Source: an uncultured Pelagibacteraceae bacterium (GTDB taxonomy: Bacteria; Pseudomonadota; Alphaproteobacteria; Pelagibacterales; Pelagibacteraceae). Taken from it: 64,000 nucleotides of DNA. The stretch is from the NCBI GenBank assembly GCA_902596745.1, contig CACJUZ010000001.1, positions 186,001 through 250,000 of the forward strand, given 5' to 3'. Shown here in pieces: positions 20,182-29,536 of this stretch. The number at the start of each line of letters is the position of its first letter. Within the stretch, counting starts at the first letter, position 1. A model generated the notes under the pieces. That model saw only the letters and a program-made list of their open reading frames with translations. It was not told the origin of the DNA and searched no databases. The position numbers and the translations under genes are program-made.

Positions 20182-21198
20182 ATGGAAATTAAAAAAATAA
20201 ATTATTATCAGCCTGTAAGAATTTGGCTTTTAATTATGATAATTTTAGTATTTTTCATGATAGTGGTTGGAGGGTTAACAAGGTTAACTGATTCAGGATT
20301 ATCAATTACTGAATGGGAATTATTTAAAGGTATTTTGCCCCCTTTTACAAATAATGCCTGGATAAATTATTTTAATCTTTATAAAGAAATACCTCAATTT
20401 AAACTTGTTTACCCATCTATGACTTTAGATGAATTTAAAATTATTTTTCTTTGGGAATATTTTCATAGGTTGTTGGGCAGGGTAATAGGTTTAATGTTTT
20501 TAATTCCCTTAATTTATTTCTCAATTAAAAAAACAATTGATAAGAAAACTTTATATATTCTGTATTTTATATTTGCCTTAATCTTATTTCAGGGAGTCTT
20601 GGGATGGTATATGGTTGAAAGTGGTTTAGTTAACAATACTTCAGTAAGTCATTATAGATTATCTTTACATTTATTGTTTGCTTTCATAATTATTTCTTTT
20701 TTAATTTGGAATTATTTAAATTTTAAAAATGAAAAAAAAAAAATATTTTTTAACTCAAAGAATATATTTACTAAAATATTATTTTTATTTATTTTAATTC
20801 AAATAATTGTTGGAGCGTTTGTTTCTGGTCTCGATGCTGGATTAATTTACCAAACTTGGCCTAAAATGAATTTATCTTATTTTCCTGATGATGTTGATTT
20901 TTCAAAACTTGAATTTTCATATTTATTTAATAATCAAAGTTTTGTTCAGTTTTTACACAGATCACTTGCTTATTTTATAGTCTTATTTGTTATAATAGTT
21001 GGAATTAAAATTTTTAATGAAAAAAAAACTAGATATTTGAAAAGTTACTTTATTGTTTTATCTGTTTTATTTATTCAAGTTTTATTAGGTATCTTAACTC
21101 TTATAAGTGGATTAAATCTTTATTTGGCTTCTATGCATCAAATTACAAGTGTAATCCTTGTAATTGCTGTTTTAAATCTTAATCATAAATTATCATAA
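20182..21198 (+). CDS. ctaA: Heme A synthase
   Basis: VVGGLTRLTDSGLSITEWELFKGILPP, EYFHRLLGRVIGL, GAFVSGLDAG, FLHRSLAY. Confidence 0.95.
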   Translation: MEIKKINYYQPVRIWLLIMIILVFFMIVVGGLTRLTDSGLSITEWELFKGILPPFTNNAWINYFNLYKEIPQFKLVYPSMTLDEFKIIFLWEYFHRLLGRVIGLMFLIPLIYFSIKKTIDKKTLYILYFIFALILFQGVLGWYMVESGLVNNTSVSHYRLSLHLLFAFIIISFLIWNYLNFKNEKKKIFFNSKNIFTKILFLFILIQIIVGAFVSGLDAGLIYQTWPKMNLSYFPDDVDFSKLEFSYLFNNQSFVQFLHRSLAYFIVLFVIIVGIKIFNEKKTRYLKSYFIVLSVLFIQVLLGILTLISGLNLYLASMHQITSVILVIAVLNLNHKLS

Positions 21199-21203
21199 AA
21201 AAA

Positions 21204-21243
21204 TTGACATTTTCTTTTTTTATTAGTAGTTATCGCGTTAAAA
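21204..21243 (+). promoter_or_regulatory. Possible promoter for rplM-rpsI
   Basis: Perfect TTGACA at 21204-21209; only a weak -10 candidate (TAGTTA, 21227-21232) at 17-bp spacing. Confidence 0.35.
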
Positions 21244-21705
21244 ATGACTCCGTTTATTAAAAAAAAAGAAATTAAACAAAATTGGTACTTAATTGATGCC
21301 GAAAATGCCGCTGTAGGAAGGTTGGCTGCATTTATTTCAAGAGTATTAAGAGGTAAAAATAAATCTACCTTTAATCCTCATTTAGACAATGGTGATTTCG
21401 TTGTTGTCACTAATATTGAAAAAATTAAATTTACTGGAAAAAAATATTCTGATAAAAAATATTATAGGCACACTGGATACCCTGGTGGTATTAAATACTC
21501 AACTCCAAAAAATTTATCTGAAAGAAATAAGTCTCAAGATATTTTAAAGTTAGCCGTTAAAAGAATGTTACCTGGAGGACCATTAGCAAAAAAACAATTA
21601 ACCAAACTTAAAATTTACAAAGGATTAACTCATCCACATCAAAATCAAAATCCAACACTGATAGATTTTAAAAACTTAAATAAAAAAAATATAGTAAAAA
21701 ATTAA
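21244..21705 (+). CDS. rplM: 50S ribosomal protein L13
   Basis: WYLIDAENAAVGRLA...YYRHTGYPGGIK...AVKRMLPGGPLAKKQLTKLKIYKG. Confidence 0.97.
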   Translation: MTPFIKKKEIKQNWYLIDAENAAVGRLAAFISRVLRGKNKSTFNPHLDNGDFVVVTNIEKIKFTGKKYSDKKYYRHTGYPGGIKYSTPKNLSERNKSQDILKLAVKRMLPGGPLAKKQLTKLKIYKGLTHPHQNQNPTLIDFKNLNKKNIVKN

Positions 21706-22145
21706 TGGAACAAACAGAAATTAACAAAGCAAAAATAAAAAAAGTTAAGTTAGATTTTAAAGATAGTAAGTATTCGACTGGTAGAAGAAAAAAATCAATA
21801 GCAAAGGTATGGGTTAAGAAGGGTTCTGGTAAGATTTATGTTAATGGTAAAATAATGGTTGATTATTTTAAAAGGCCTGTACATCAATTAATAGTAACAA
21901 GACCTTTAGAAGTTACTAATGTAATAAATAATTATGATGTAAAGTGTTCAGTGAGAGGCGGTGGTTTATCTGGACAAGCTGGTGCAATAATTTTAGGAAT
22001 TTCGAGAGCTCTTATTTCACACGATGAAAATTTGAAAAAAGAATTAAAAAAAGACAATTTAACAACAAGAGACTCCAGAGTAGTGGAGAGGAAAAAATAC
22101 GGACATAGAAAAGCTCGAAGAAGTTTCCAATTCTCGAAGAGATAA
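21705..22145 (+). CDS. rpsI: 30S ribosomal protein S9
   Basis: STGRRKKSIAKVWVKKGSGKIYVNGK...GGGLSGQAGAIILGISRAL...KARRSFQFSKR. Confidence 0.98.
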   Translation: MEQTEINKAKIKKVKLDFKDSKYSTGRRKKSIAKVWVKKGSGKIYVNGKIMVDYFKRPVHQLIVTRPLEVTNVINNYDVKCSVRGGGLSGQAGAIILGISRALISHDENLKKELKKDNLTTRDSRVVERKKYGHRKARRSFQFSKR

Positions 22146-22189
22146 ATCATTTAAATTTAAAAATTTTAATTAAATGGTATAAGTTATTA

Positions 22190-23221
22190 ATGACTCAAAA
22201 TACTATCAATATAGTTGTGGCTGGTGCTACTGGTTATGTGGGGTTGGATTTAGTTTACCTATTGTCAAAACATCCATATTCTAAAATTGTAAATTTATGT
22301 GCACAAAAAAACTTAGGTAAAAAAATACAATTATTTGATAAAAGAATTAAAAAGAAACTTCCAAAAATATCCAATATTAAGTCAGTCAACTGGAAAAAAG
22401 TAGACCTACTTTTTTTATCATTACCTAATGGAGAGGCTCAAAAATTAGTAAAAAAATTATATTACAAATATACAAACTTAAAATTTATTGATCTTTCAGC
22501 AGATTTTAGATTAGAAAATTATCATAAGTATAAACAAGTTTATAATAAAAATCACAATGCTAAAAAGTTGATTAGTAAATCAATTTACTCAATATCAGAG
22601 CTAAAAAAAAATGAGTTAAAAAATTTTAGAATTATTTCTAATCCAGGATGTTATCCAACCTCTATTCAATTAGCATTAATTCCTCTATTAAAGAAAAAAC
22701 TTATAAATTTAAATAATATAACTATAGACTCAAAATCTGGTTATTCTGGCGCAGGAAAAAATTATAAATCTAAATTTAAATTTAAAAACTTCTATTCAGC
22801 AACTTATGCTTACTCAGTAAAAAATCACAGACATATAGCAGAAATAGATCAAGAACTTAATAAAATATCCAAAAAAACAGTTTTCAGTTTTAACCCTCAC
22901 TTAATTCCAAGTTTTAGGGGAATATTATCTTCAATTTATTTAACAAAAAAAAATAGTGTTACAGTAAATAAGATCACTAATACTTTAAAATCTTTTTATA
23001 AAAAAAATGTTTTCATCAAGATTCTTAAAGCAAATACTGAAATAGGGACAGGAAATATTATAAATACAAATAATTGTAATATTTCTGTTTGTGAAACTAG
23101 AATTAAAAATAAAATTGTTATATTTTCAGCAATTGATAATTTAATTAAGGGAGCTGCAGGTCAAGCAATTCAAAATATGAATATTTTATATAATCACAAA
23201 GAGTCTTTAGGTTTAAAATGA
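22190..23221 (+). CDS. argC: N-acetyl-gamma-glutamyl-phosphate reductase
   Basis: VAGATGYVGLDLVYLL, SNPGCYPTSIQLAL, VKNHRHIAEIDQEL, NLIKGAAGQAIQNMNI. Confidence 0.95.
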   Translation: MTQNTINIVVAGATGYVGLDLVYLLSKHPYSKIVNLCAQKNLGKKIQLFDKRIKKKLPKISNIKSVNWKKVDLLFLSLPNGEAQKLVKKLYYKYTNLKFIDLSADFRLENYHKYKQVYNKNHNAKKLISKSIYSISELKKNELKNFRIISNPGCYPTSIQLALIPLLKKKLINLNNITIDSKSGYSGAGKNYKSKFKFKNFYSATYAYSVKNHRHIAEIDQELNKISKKTVFSFNPHLIPSFRGILSSIYLTKKNSVTVNKITNTLKSFYKKNVFIKILKANTEIGTGNIINTNNCNISVCETRIKNKIVIFSAIDNLIKGAAGQAIQNMNILYNHKESLGLK

Positions 23222-23733
23222 AATATTTACTTTTTGGTTTAGTTTTTTTGACTTTTTCGTGTGTAAAGCAACAAAGTATTCTAATATGCGGTGATCATAT
23301 ATGTGTAAATAAAGCTGAGGCAAAACAATATTTTGAGGAAAATCTTACATTAGAGGTACAAATCATTTCTGACTCAAAAAAAAATAGTTATGATTTAGTT
23401 GATCTTAACATTGAAGGTGAAAAGCCAGATATAAAGGTATTTAAAAGTAAAAATAAAAGAATTGTAAAAAAACTTTCCAAAAAACAAATAAAAGAAAAAA
23501 AAATTGAAGTTGAGAAAAAAAGGAAAAAATCAAAATTAGAAACAAAAAATACAAATAAAAAACCAATTTATAAAAAGAAAATTCAAAAAGAAGAGATTAG
23601 TTCTTCTAAATCCGAAAAATTATCAATTGATATATGCCTTAAACTTAAAAAATGTGATATTGATTCTATTACTAATTATTTAATTAAGGTAAGTAATGAA
23701 AAAGATTTTCCAAATATTTCCTTAAGAGAGTGA
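23218..23733 (+). CDS. Putative lipoprotein with Lys-rich linker, unknown function
   Basis: MKYLLFGLVFLTFSC lipobox; low-complexity KKK/EKK centre; no family recognised. Confidence 0.65.
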   Translation: MKYLLFGLVFLTFSCVKQQSILICGDHICVNKAEAKQYFEENLTLEVQIISDSKKNSYDLVDLNIEGEKPDIKVFKSKNKRIVKKLSKKQIKEKKIEVEKKRKKSKLETKNTNKKPIYKKKIQKEEISSSKSEKLSIDICLKLKKCDIDSITNYLIKVSNEKDFPNISLRE

Positions 23734-25028
23734 AAATGAAAAAAAGATTTTATAATATAGCAATAGTTGGTCTTGGTAATATAGGTTCTTACTTGTTTAA
23801 TTTTTTAAATAAAAATAAGATCAATATATCAAATAAAAATATAAATAATTTCAAAATTATTTATGTTTCAGCAAAAAATAAAAATAAAAAGAGAAAAATT
23901 AATATTAAAAAAAATCAATGGGTAAAAAATTTTAAGACGATAATAAAAGATAAAAAAGTAGATATCATAGTTGAATTAATCGGTGGTTCAGAGGGAGCAG
24001 CAAAAAGTTTAGTTTTTGGTGCTTTAAAAAGTAAAAAACACGTTGTAACTGCTAATAAAGCCTTAATTTCTAAATATGGAGACCAATTATCTAAAATAGC
24101 TGAAAAAAATAAAGTTAATTTAGAATTTGAAGCAGCTGTTTGTGGAGGGGTTCCAATAATAAGATCTATTAAAGAGGGTTTAATTGCAAATAAAATAAAT
24201 CGTATTTATGGTATTTTTAATGGAACTTCAAATTATGTGTTATCATCTATGGATCAAAACAAAACATCCTTTAATACAACAATAAATAAAGCAATTAAAC
24301 TTGGTTACGCTGAGTCTAATCCATCATCAGATATTAATGGTGAGGATGTTGCTTCAAAAGTTAAAATATTATCATGTTTAAGTTTTAATTCTTTTATCAA
24401 TAAAAACATTCATGTAGAGGGTATAAAAGATATTGATGAAGAGGATATTTCTAACGCCAATAAATTAGGCTATAAAATAAAATTAATGGGATTTTCAGAA
24501 ATATTAGATAATAAAATTTTTCAAAGAGTGCATCCTACTCTAGTAGATAAATCTTCTTATATTGCAGGTGTTAATGGTGTATTAAATGCAGTTATTGTGG
24601 ATGGAAAACCTGTAGGAAAAAATATTATACAAGGAGAAGGAGCTGGACCATCAGCAACTACATCAGCACTTGTGTCTGATATATCCTCTATTATGAGAGG
24701 GAACATTAAATTTCCGTTTGCAATTTCAAATACCAGAAGAAAAAAATATTCAAGTGGAAAAATAACTGATTTGTTTTTTTCATCATACATTAGACTTAAT
24801 GTAAAAGATAGATATGGAGTATTAGCCGATATCACTAAAATATTTTCTAATAATAAGGTTTCTATTAAAAGAGTTTTACAAAGCCCACAAAAAAATAAAA
24901 AAAATTCTTCTATAGTAATAATTACTCACAGATCAAAAGATAATTATATTCAAAAAACATTGAAAACTTTAGTCAAAAAGTCTTATATAATTAAGAGACC
25001 TAAATTATTAAGAATTGAAAATGACTAA
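23730..25028 (+). CDS. hom: Homoserine dehydrogenase with C-terminal ACT domain (GTG start)
   Basis: VGLGNIGSYL, VVTANKALISKYG, GIFNGTSNYVLSSM, GYAESNPSSDINGEDVASKVKILS. Confidence 0.95.
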   Translation: MKMKKRFYNIAIVGLGNIGSYLFNFLNKNKINISNKNINNFKIIYVSAKNKNKKRKINIKKNQWVKNFKTIIKDKKVDIIVELIGGSEGAAKSLVFGALKSKKHVVTANKALISKYGDQLSKIAEKNKVNLEFEAAVCGGVPIIRSIKEGLIANKINRIYGIFNGTSNYVLSSMDQNKTSFNTTINKAIKLGYAESNPSSDINGEDVASKVKILSCLSFNSFINKNIHVEGIKDIDEEDISNANKLGYKIKLMGFSEILDNKIFQRVHPTLVDKSSYIAGVNGVLNAVIVDGKPVGKNIIQGEGAGPSATTSALVSDISSIMRGNIKFPFAISNTRRKKYSSGKITDLFFSSYIRLNVKDRYGVLADITKIFSNNKVSIKRVLQSPQKNKKNSSIVIITHRSKDNYIQKTLKTLVKKSYIIKRPKLLRIEND

Positions 25029-25969
25029 TGTCTATTGATAAAGATTACTTTGAAAAATTTATTAAGACTACTGAAAAAGCTGCTATAGGTGCATTCCCAT
25101 ATATTGGAAAAGGAGACAAAATTGCTGCAGATCAAGGCTCTGTTGATATGATGAGAGAGGAGCTTAACAAAATAGAGATGCATGGCCAAGTAGTAATAGG
25201 TGAGGGAGAAATGGATGAGGCGCCAATGCTTTATATTGGTGAGAAAGTGGGAAAAAAAAACGGTCAATATTTAGATATAGCTTTAGATCCTTTGGAAGGA
25301 ACTAATTTTGTAGCAAAAAATTTACCTAATGCTTTTTCAATGCTTGCAGTTTGTGAAAAAGGAAATTTATTTTCAGCGCCTGATACATATATGGAAAAAA
25401 TAGCGGTTGGTCCAAATCTTCCAAAAAATCTACTTGATTTAGATTATAGTGTAGAAAAAAATATAAGATTATTATCTGATGCAAAAAATAAAGATATAAA
25501 AAAGCTAACCGCCTGCGTTTTAAAAAGGTCTAGACATGACAAAATTGTTCAAAGTCTAAAAAGATTAAATGTTAACATTAAATTTATTTCTGATGGTGAT
25601 GTATCAGGCGCCATATCTGTTGCAGATCCTAAAACTAATGTTGATATTTACCTTGGTATTGGAGGCGGACCCGAGGGAGTATTAGCTGCAGCAGCTTTAT
25701 CTTGTTTGGGTGGTCAAATACAGACTAGGTTAGTTTTAGAAGAGGATCAAAAAAAACGTGCAAACAAACTTGGCGTTCAAGATGTGAAAAAAAAATATAA
25801 TATTGATGATATGATCAAAGGTGATGTTATGTTTTTTGCAACTGCTATTACAAATGGTGAAATAGTAGATGGAGTAAAAGATTTAGGGAAGAAATATGAG
25901 GTTTCAACTTTTGCTTTACACAAAGAATTGAATATATTTAAAAAGATAAAGAATTATCATTTAAAATAA
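25028..25969 (+). CDS. glpX: Class II fructose-1,6-bisphosphatase
   Basis: GEGEMDEAPMLYIGEKVG, ALDPLEGTN, LGIGGGPEGVLAAAALSCLGG. Confidence 0.96.
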   Translation: MSIDKDYFEKFIKTTEKAAIGAFPYIGKGDKIAADQGSVDMMREELNKIEMHGQVVIGEGEMDEAPMLYIGEKVGKKNGQYLDIALDPLEGTNFVAKNLPNAFSMLAVCEKGNLFSAPDTYMEKIAVGPNLPKNLLDLDYSVEKNIRLLSDAKNKDIKKLTACVLKRSRHDKIVQSLKRLNVNIKFISDGDVSGAISVADPKTNVDIYLGIGGGPEGVLAAAALSCLGGQIQTRLVLEEDQKKRANKLGVQDVKKKYNIDDMIKGDVMFFATAITNGEIVDGVKDLGKKYEVSTFALHKELNIFKKIKNYHLK

Positions 25970-27732
25970 TGCATGATTTATCAATTACTGGAAAAAAGTG
26001 GGTTTATAAAAAATTTGATAATGATTACGTTAATTTTTTAAAAGAAAATCATCTTCTCGACGATATTACAGCAAAACTATTGTCAATTAGAAATATTGAT
26101 AAAAGCTATGTTATCTCTTTTTTAAAGCCATCAATTAAGAATTTAATACCCAATCCAAATACCTTGAAAGATATGGAGAAAACTTCATTAAGAATATTAA
26201 AAGCGATTAATCAAAAAGAAAAAATTGGAATATTTGGGGACTATGATGTTGATGGAGCAAGTTCTACAGCCTTATTAGGAAATTATTTTAGGATGATCAA
26301 TCAAGATTTTGAAATTTATATACCTGATAGACGATTAGAGGGTTATGGTCCTTCAATTAAAAGTTTTCAAAAATTAATTGATAAAAAAGTTAATCTTATT
26401 ATAACTGTAGATTGTGGTACTATGTCTTTTGATGCAATTGATTATGCGAATTCAAGAAATGTTGATGTAGTAGTCTTAGATCATCATCAATCAGAAACAA
26501 AACTTCCTAATGCATATTCTGTTATTAACCCAAATAGGTTTGATGACAATTCAAATTTGGAATATTTATGTGCTGCAGGAGTTTGCTTTATGACTTTAAT
26601 TTCAATTAATACTATATTGAGAGAGGATAATTGGTTTAAAAAAAATAATATAAGCGAACCAGATTTATTAAATTTTTTGGATTTAGTTTCTTTAGGTACA
26701 ATTTGTGACGTAGTTCCATTAATTGGTTTAAATAGAGCCATTGTGAGACAAGGATTAAAAATTATAAATTTAAAAAAAAACTTAGGATTAAAAACTTTAA
26801 TTGATATTTGTAAAATTGAAAGCAAAACTTCTACTTATCACTTAGGTTATATAATTGGTCCAAGGATAAACGCAGGTGGTAGAGTAGGTAAATGTTCTCA
26901 TGGAGCAAATCTATTACTAAATAAAAATCCTAAAGAAAGTTATCAAATAGCTACCGAATTAGAAAATTTTAATAATGAGAGAAAAAATTTAGAAAAAGAT
27001 CTTTTAAATGTTGCATTAAATGCGATTAGCAAAAATATCAATGACTCTGTATTAGTTTTACAAGGAAAAAATTGGCATGAAGGTGTTATAGGGATTATTG
27101 CATCACGAATTAAGGACAAGTTTAATAAACCAACCATAATTATTTCATTAAACAATAAAATAGGAAAAGCGTCAGCCAGATCAATAATTGGTTTCGATAT
27201 TGGAGCAGTAATATTATCTGCTTTACAAAATAATATTCTCTTAAAAGGGGGTGGACACAAAATGGCTGGTGGTTTTTCCATTCATGAAGACAAAATCAAA
27301 GAATTTAAAAATTTTGTAATTAAAAAATTTAATAAAAGAAAAGATGAAGATTTTAAAAGAAACTACCTTTACCTTGATAGTTTAATTTCTCCATCAGCTA
27401 TAAATTTAGATTTTTATGAAAAAATTGAAAAATTAGCCCCCTTTGGATCAGGAAATCCAGAACCAAAGTTTATACTTGAAAATGTTAAAGTAATAAAATC
27501 AATGGTAGTAGGCGAAAAACATATTAAATCTATTTTATCGACAAAAGATGGATCTAACGTAAAAACTATCTCTTTTAATTCTTTAGAAACTGATTTAGGT
27601 CAATTTTTACTTGGTAACAAGTCAAATACTTTCAATATTGCAGGTAAATTGAGTTTGAATGAGTGGAAAGGTGAAAAAAATGTAGAGTTTATTATCGATG
27701 ATATTTCTGTTATTAAGACTCAAAAAAATTAG
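25969..27732 (+). CDS. recJ: Single-stranded-DNA-specific exonuclease RecJ
   Basis: IFGDYDVDGASSTALL, VDCGTMSFDAIDYA, VLDHHQ, GPRINAGGRVG, GGGHKMAGGFS. Confidence 0.96.
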   Translation: MHDLSITGKKWVYKKFDNDYVNFLKENHLLDDITAKLLSIRNIDKSYVISFLKPSIKNLIPNPNTLKDMEKTSLRILKAINQKEKIGIFGDYDVDGASSTALLGNYFRMINQDFEIYIPDRRLEGYGPSIKSFQKLIDKKVNLIITVDCGTMSFDAIDYANSRNVDVVVLDHHQSETKLPNAYSVINPNRFDDNSNLEYLCAAGVCFMTLISINTILREDNWFKKNNISEPDLLNFLDLVSLGTICDVVPLIGLNRAIVRQGLKIINLKKNLGLKTLIDICKIESKTSTYHLGYIIGPRINAGGRVGKCSHGANLLLNKNPKESYQIATELENFNNERKNLEKDLLNVALNAISKNINDSVLVLQGKNWHEGVIGIIASRIKDKFNKPTIIISLNNKIGKASARSIIGFDIGAVILSALQNNILLKGGGHKMAGGFSIHEDKIKEFKNFVIKKFNKRKDEDFKRNYLYLDSLISPSAINLDFYEKIEKLAPFGSGNPEPKFILENVKVIKSMVVGEKHIKSILSTKDGSNVKTISFNSLETDLGQFLLGNKSNTFNIAGKLSLNEWKGEKNVEFIIDDISVIKTQKN

Positions 27733-27806
27733 GTCCCATCGTCTATCGGTTAGGACACATGGTTTTCATCCATGAAAGAGGGGTTCGATTCCCCTTGGGA
27801 CCGCCA
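27732..27806 (+). tRNA. tRNA-Glu (anticodon TTC), CCA encoded
   Basis: ggtcccatcgtctatcggttaggacacatggttttcatccatgaaagaggggttcgattccccttgggaccgcca folds as a cloverleaf; acceptor GGTCCC/GGGACC. Confidence 0.97.
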
Positions 27807-27842
27807 ACTTGAAAATAAGAATAATTAATATAATCTGTAATA

Positions 27843-29282
27843 ATGTACGAAAAATTTGGTCAGTTCATTAACGGCAAATGGGTTAAATCTTCTGGTGGAG
27901 AAACATATGAGGTTTTAAATCCTGCCAATGAGGAGTTACTTGGAAAAGCTTCAAAAGCAAATAAAGAAGATATAGAGTTAGCTCTTAAGTCTGCACAAAA
28001 GGGATTTGAAATTTGGAAAAACACATCTCCATGGGAACGATCAAAAATTATAAGAAAAATTTCAGAAATAATTAGAAAAAAAAAAGATAATTTAGCTAAG
28101 TGGTTAACTCTTGAAGTAGGAAAACCTCTTAAGGAAAGTACGGGTGAGGTTATGGGAGCCGCTGATATCTTTGAATGGAGCTCTGAAGAAGCTAAAAGAA
28201 TTTATGGAGAAACTTTACAAGGAAGACAACCTAACACTAGGATACATGTTTACTACCAACCAGTTGGCGTAGTGGCTGCATTAGTACCTTGGAATTTTCC
28301 TATTACACTTGCATCTAGAAAAATATCTACAGCTTTATCGGCTGGTTGTTCTGTAATCGTTAAACCAGACATAATTACTCCAGGAGCAGTAATGGAACTA
28401 GTAAATATTTGTAGTGAAGCTGGTGTACCGCCAGGAGTAGTAAATCTTTTATCAGGAGATCCACCATTTATTTCTGATCATCTTTTGTCATCAAATATCA
28501 TAAAAAAAGTTTCTATAACTGGATCAACGAGAGTTGGAAAAATAATTCTAAAAAAAGCAGCGGATAAAGTGCAAAGAGTTACAATGGAGTTAAGTGGGCA
28601 CTCTCCTTTTATTGTCTTTGATGACGCAGACATTGAAAAAGTAACCGATATTGCGATATTTGCTAAATTTAGAAATAACGGTCAAGTCTGTATATCACCA
28701 AGTCGATTTTATGTACACGAAAATAAAAAAAATGATTTTACTAAACTAATTGTTGAAAAAACAAAAAAATTAAAAATTGGAAATGGAATGAACAAAGATG
28801 TAATGCTTGGACCTTTAACGACAAAAAAAAGACTTAATGAAATTGAGGAACTTGTTGAAGTAACAAAAAAAGAAGGTGCTAAATTATTATGTGGAGGAAA
28901 AAAACCATCAGGTTTTAATAAGGGATACTTTTATGAGCCAACTGTGTTCGATGATATACAAGATGATTTTACCATAATGAAAACAGAGCCATTCGGTCCA
29001 TTGATACCAATTTTACAATTTAAAGATTTTGATGATGTTGTAAATAGAGCAAATAATAACGATCTAGGTTTAGCGAGTTATATTTATACAAATGATTTAG
29101 AAAAAGCACATAGAGCTTCAGAGTTAATGGAAACTGGGACAGTAGCCGTCAACACTGGTGTTGTTGCATTACCAGAAGCACCATTTGGAGGCATTAAACA
29201 AACTGGCTATGGTAGAGAAGGTGGGTCTATGGCTATAAAAGATTATTTAAATATTAAATACACACACCTAGGAATCAAATAG
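27843..29282 (+). CDS. NAD(P)-dependent aldehyde dehydrogenase
   Basis: VPWNFPITLASRKI, GSTRVGKII, MELSGHSPFIVFDDAD, NGQVCISPSRFYV, EPFGPLIPI. Confidence 0.93.
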   Translation: MYEKFGQFINGKWVKSSGGETYEVLNPANEELLGKASKANKEDIELALKSAQKGFEIWKNTSPWERSKIIRKISEIIRKKKDNLAKWLTLEVGKPLKESTGEVMGAADIFEWSSEEAKRIYGETLQGRQPNTRIHVYYQPVGVVAALVPWNFPITLASRKISTALSAGCSVIVKPDIITPGAVMELVNICSEAGVPPGVVNLLSGDPPFISDHLLSSNIIKKVSITGSTRVGKIILKKAADKVQRVTMELSGHSPFIVFDDADIEKVTDIAIFAKFRNNGQVCISPSRFYVHENKKNDFTKLIVEKTKKLKIGNGMNKDVMLGPLTTKKRLNEIEELVEVTKKEGAKLLCGGKKPSGFNKGYFYEPTVFDDIQDDFTIMKTEPFGPLIPILQFKDFDDVVNRANNNDLGLASYIYTNDLEKAHRASELMETGTVAVNTGVVALPEAPFGGIKQTGYGREGGSMAIKDYLNIKYTHLGIK

Positions 29283-29290
29283 TATTTAAA

Positions 29291-29536
29291 ATGAGTTTCT
29301 ACGTATACATGCTAAAATCAATTAGCAAAAAACCTGTTACTTACGTCGGTTATACAAAAAATATTACTAATAGAATCAAGCTTCATAATACCGGTAAAGG
29401 AGCAAAATTTACGAGAGGACGTAAATGGAGGTTAGTTTATAAAGAAAAATGTGCAACAAAAAACCAAGCAATTTCAAGAGAATATTATATAAAGAGCAAT
29501 AGAAACTTAAGAAATTATATAAAAAATAATAATTAA
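29291..29536 (+). CDS. GIY-YIG nuclease-family protein (YhbQ/URI-like)
   Basis: YVYMLKS...TYVGYTKNITNRIKLHNTGKGAKFTRGRKWRLVY. Confidence 0.9.
   Translation: MSFYVYMLKSISKKPVTYVGYTKNITNRIKLHNTGKGAKFTRGRKWRLVYKEKCATKNQAISREYYIKSNRNLRNYIKNNN

Noticed and set aside
29291-29536. GIY-YIG protein as a homing endonuclease of a mobile intron
   Set aside because: It is a stand-alone 81-aa YhbQ/URI-like protein with no interrupted host gene or intron structure.
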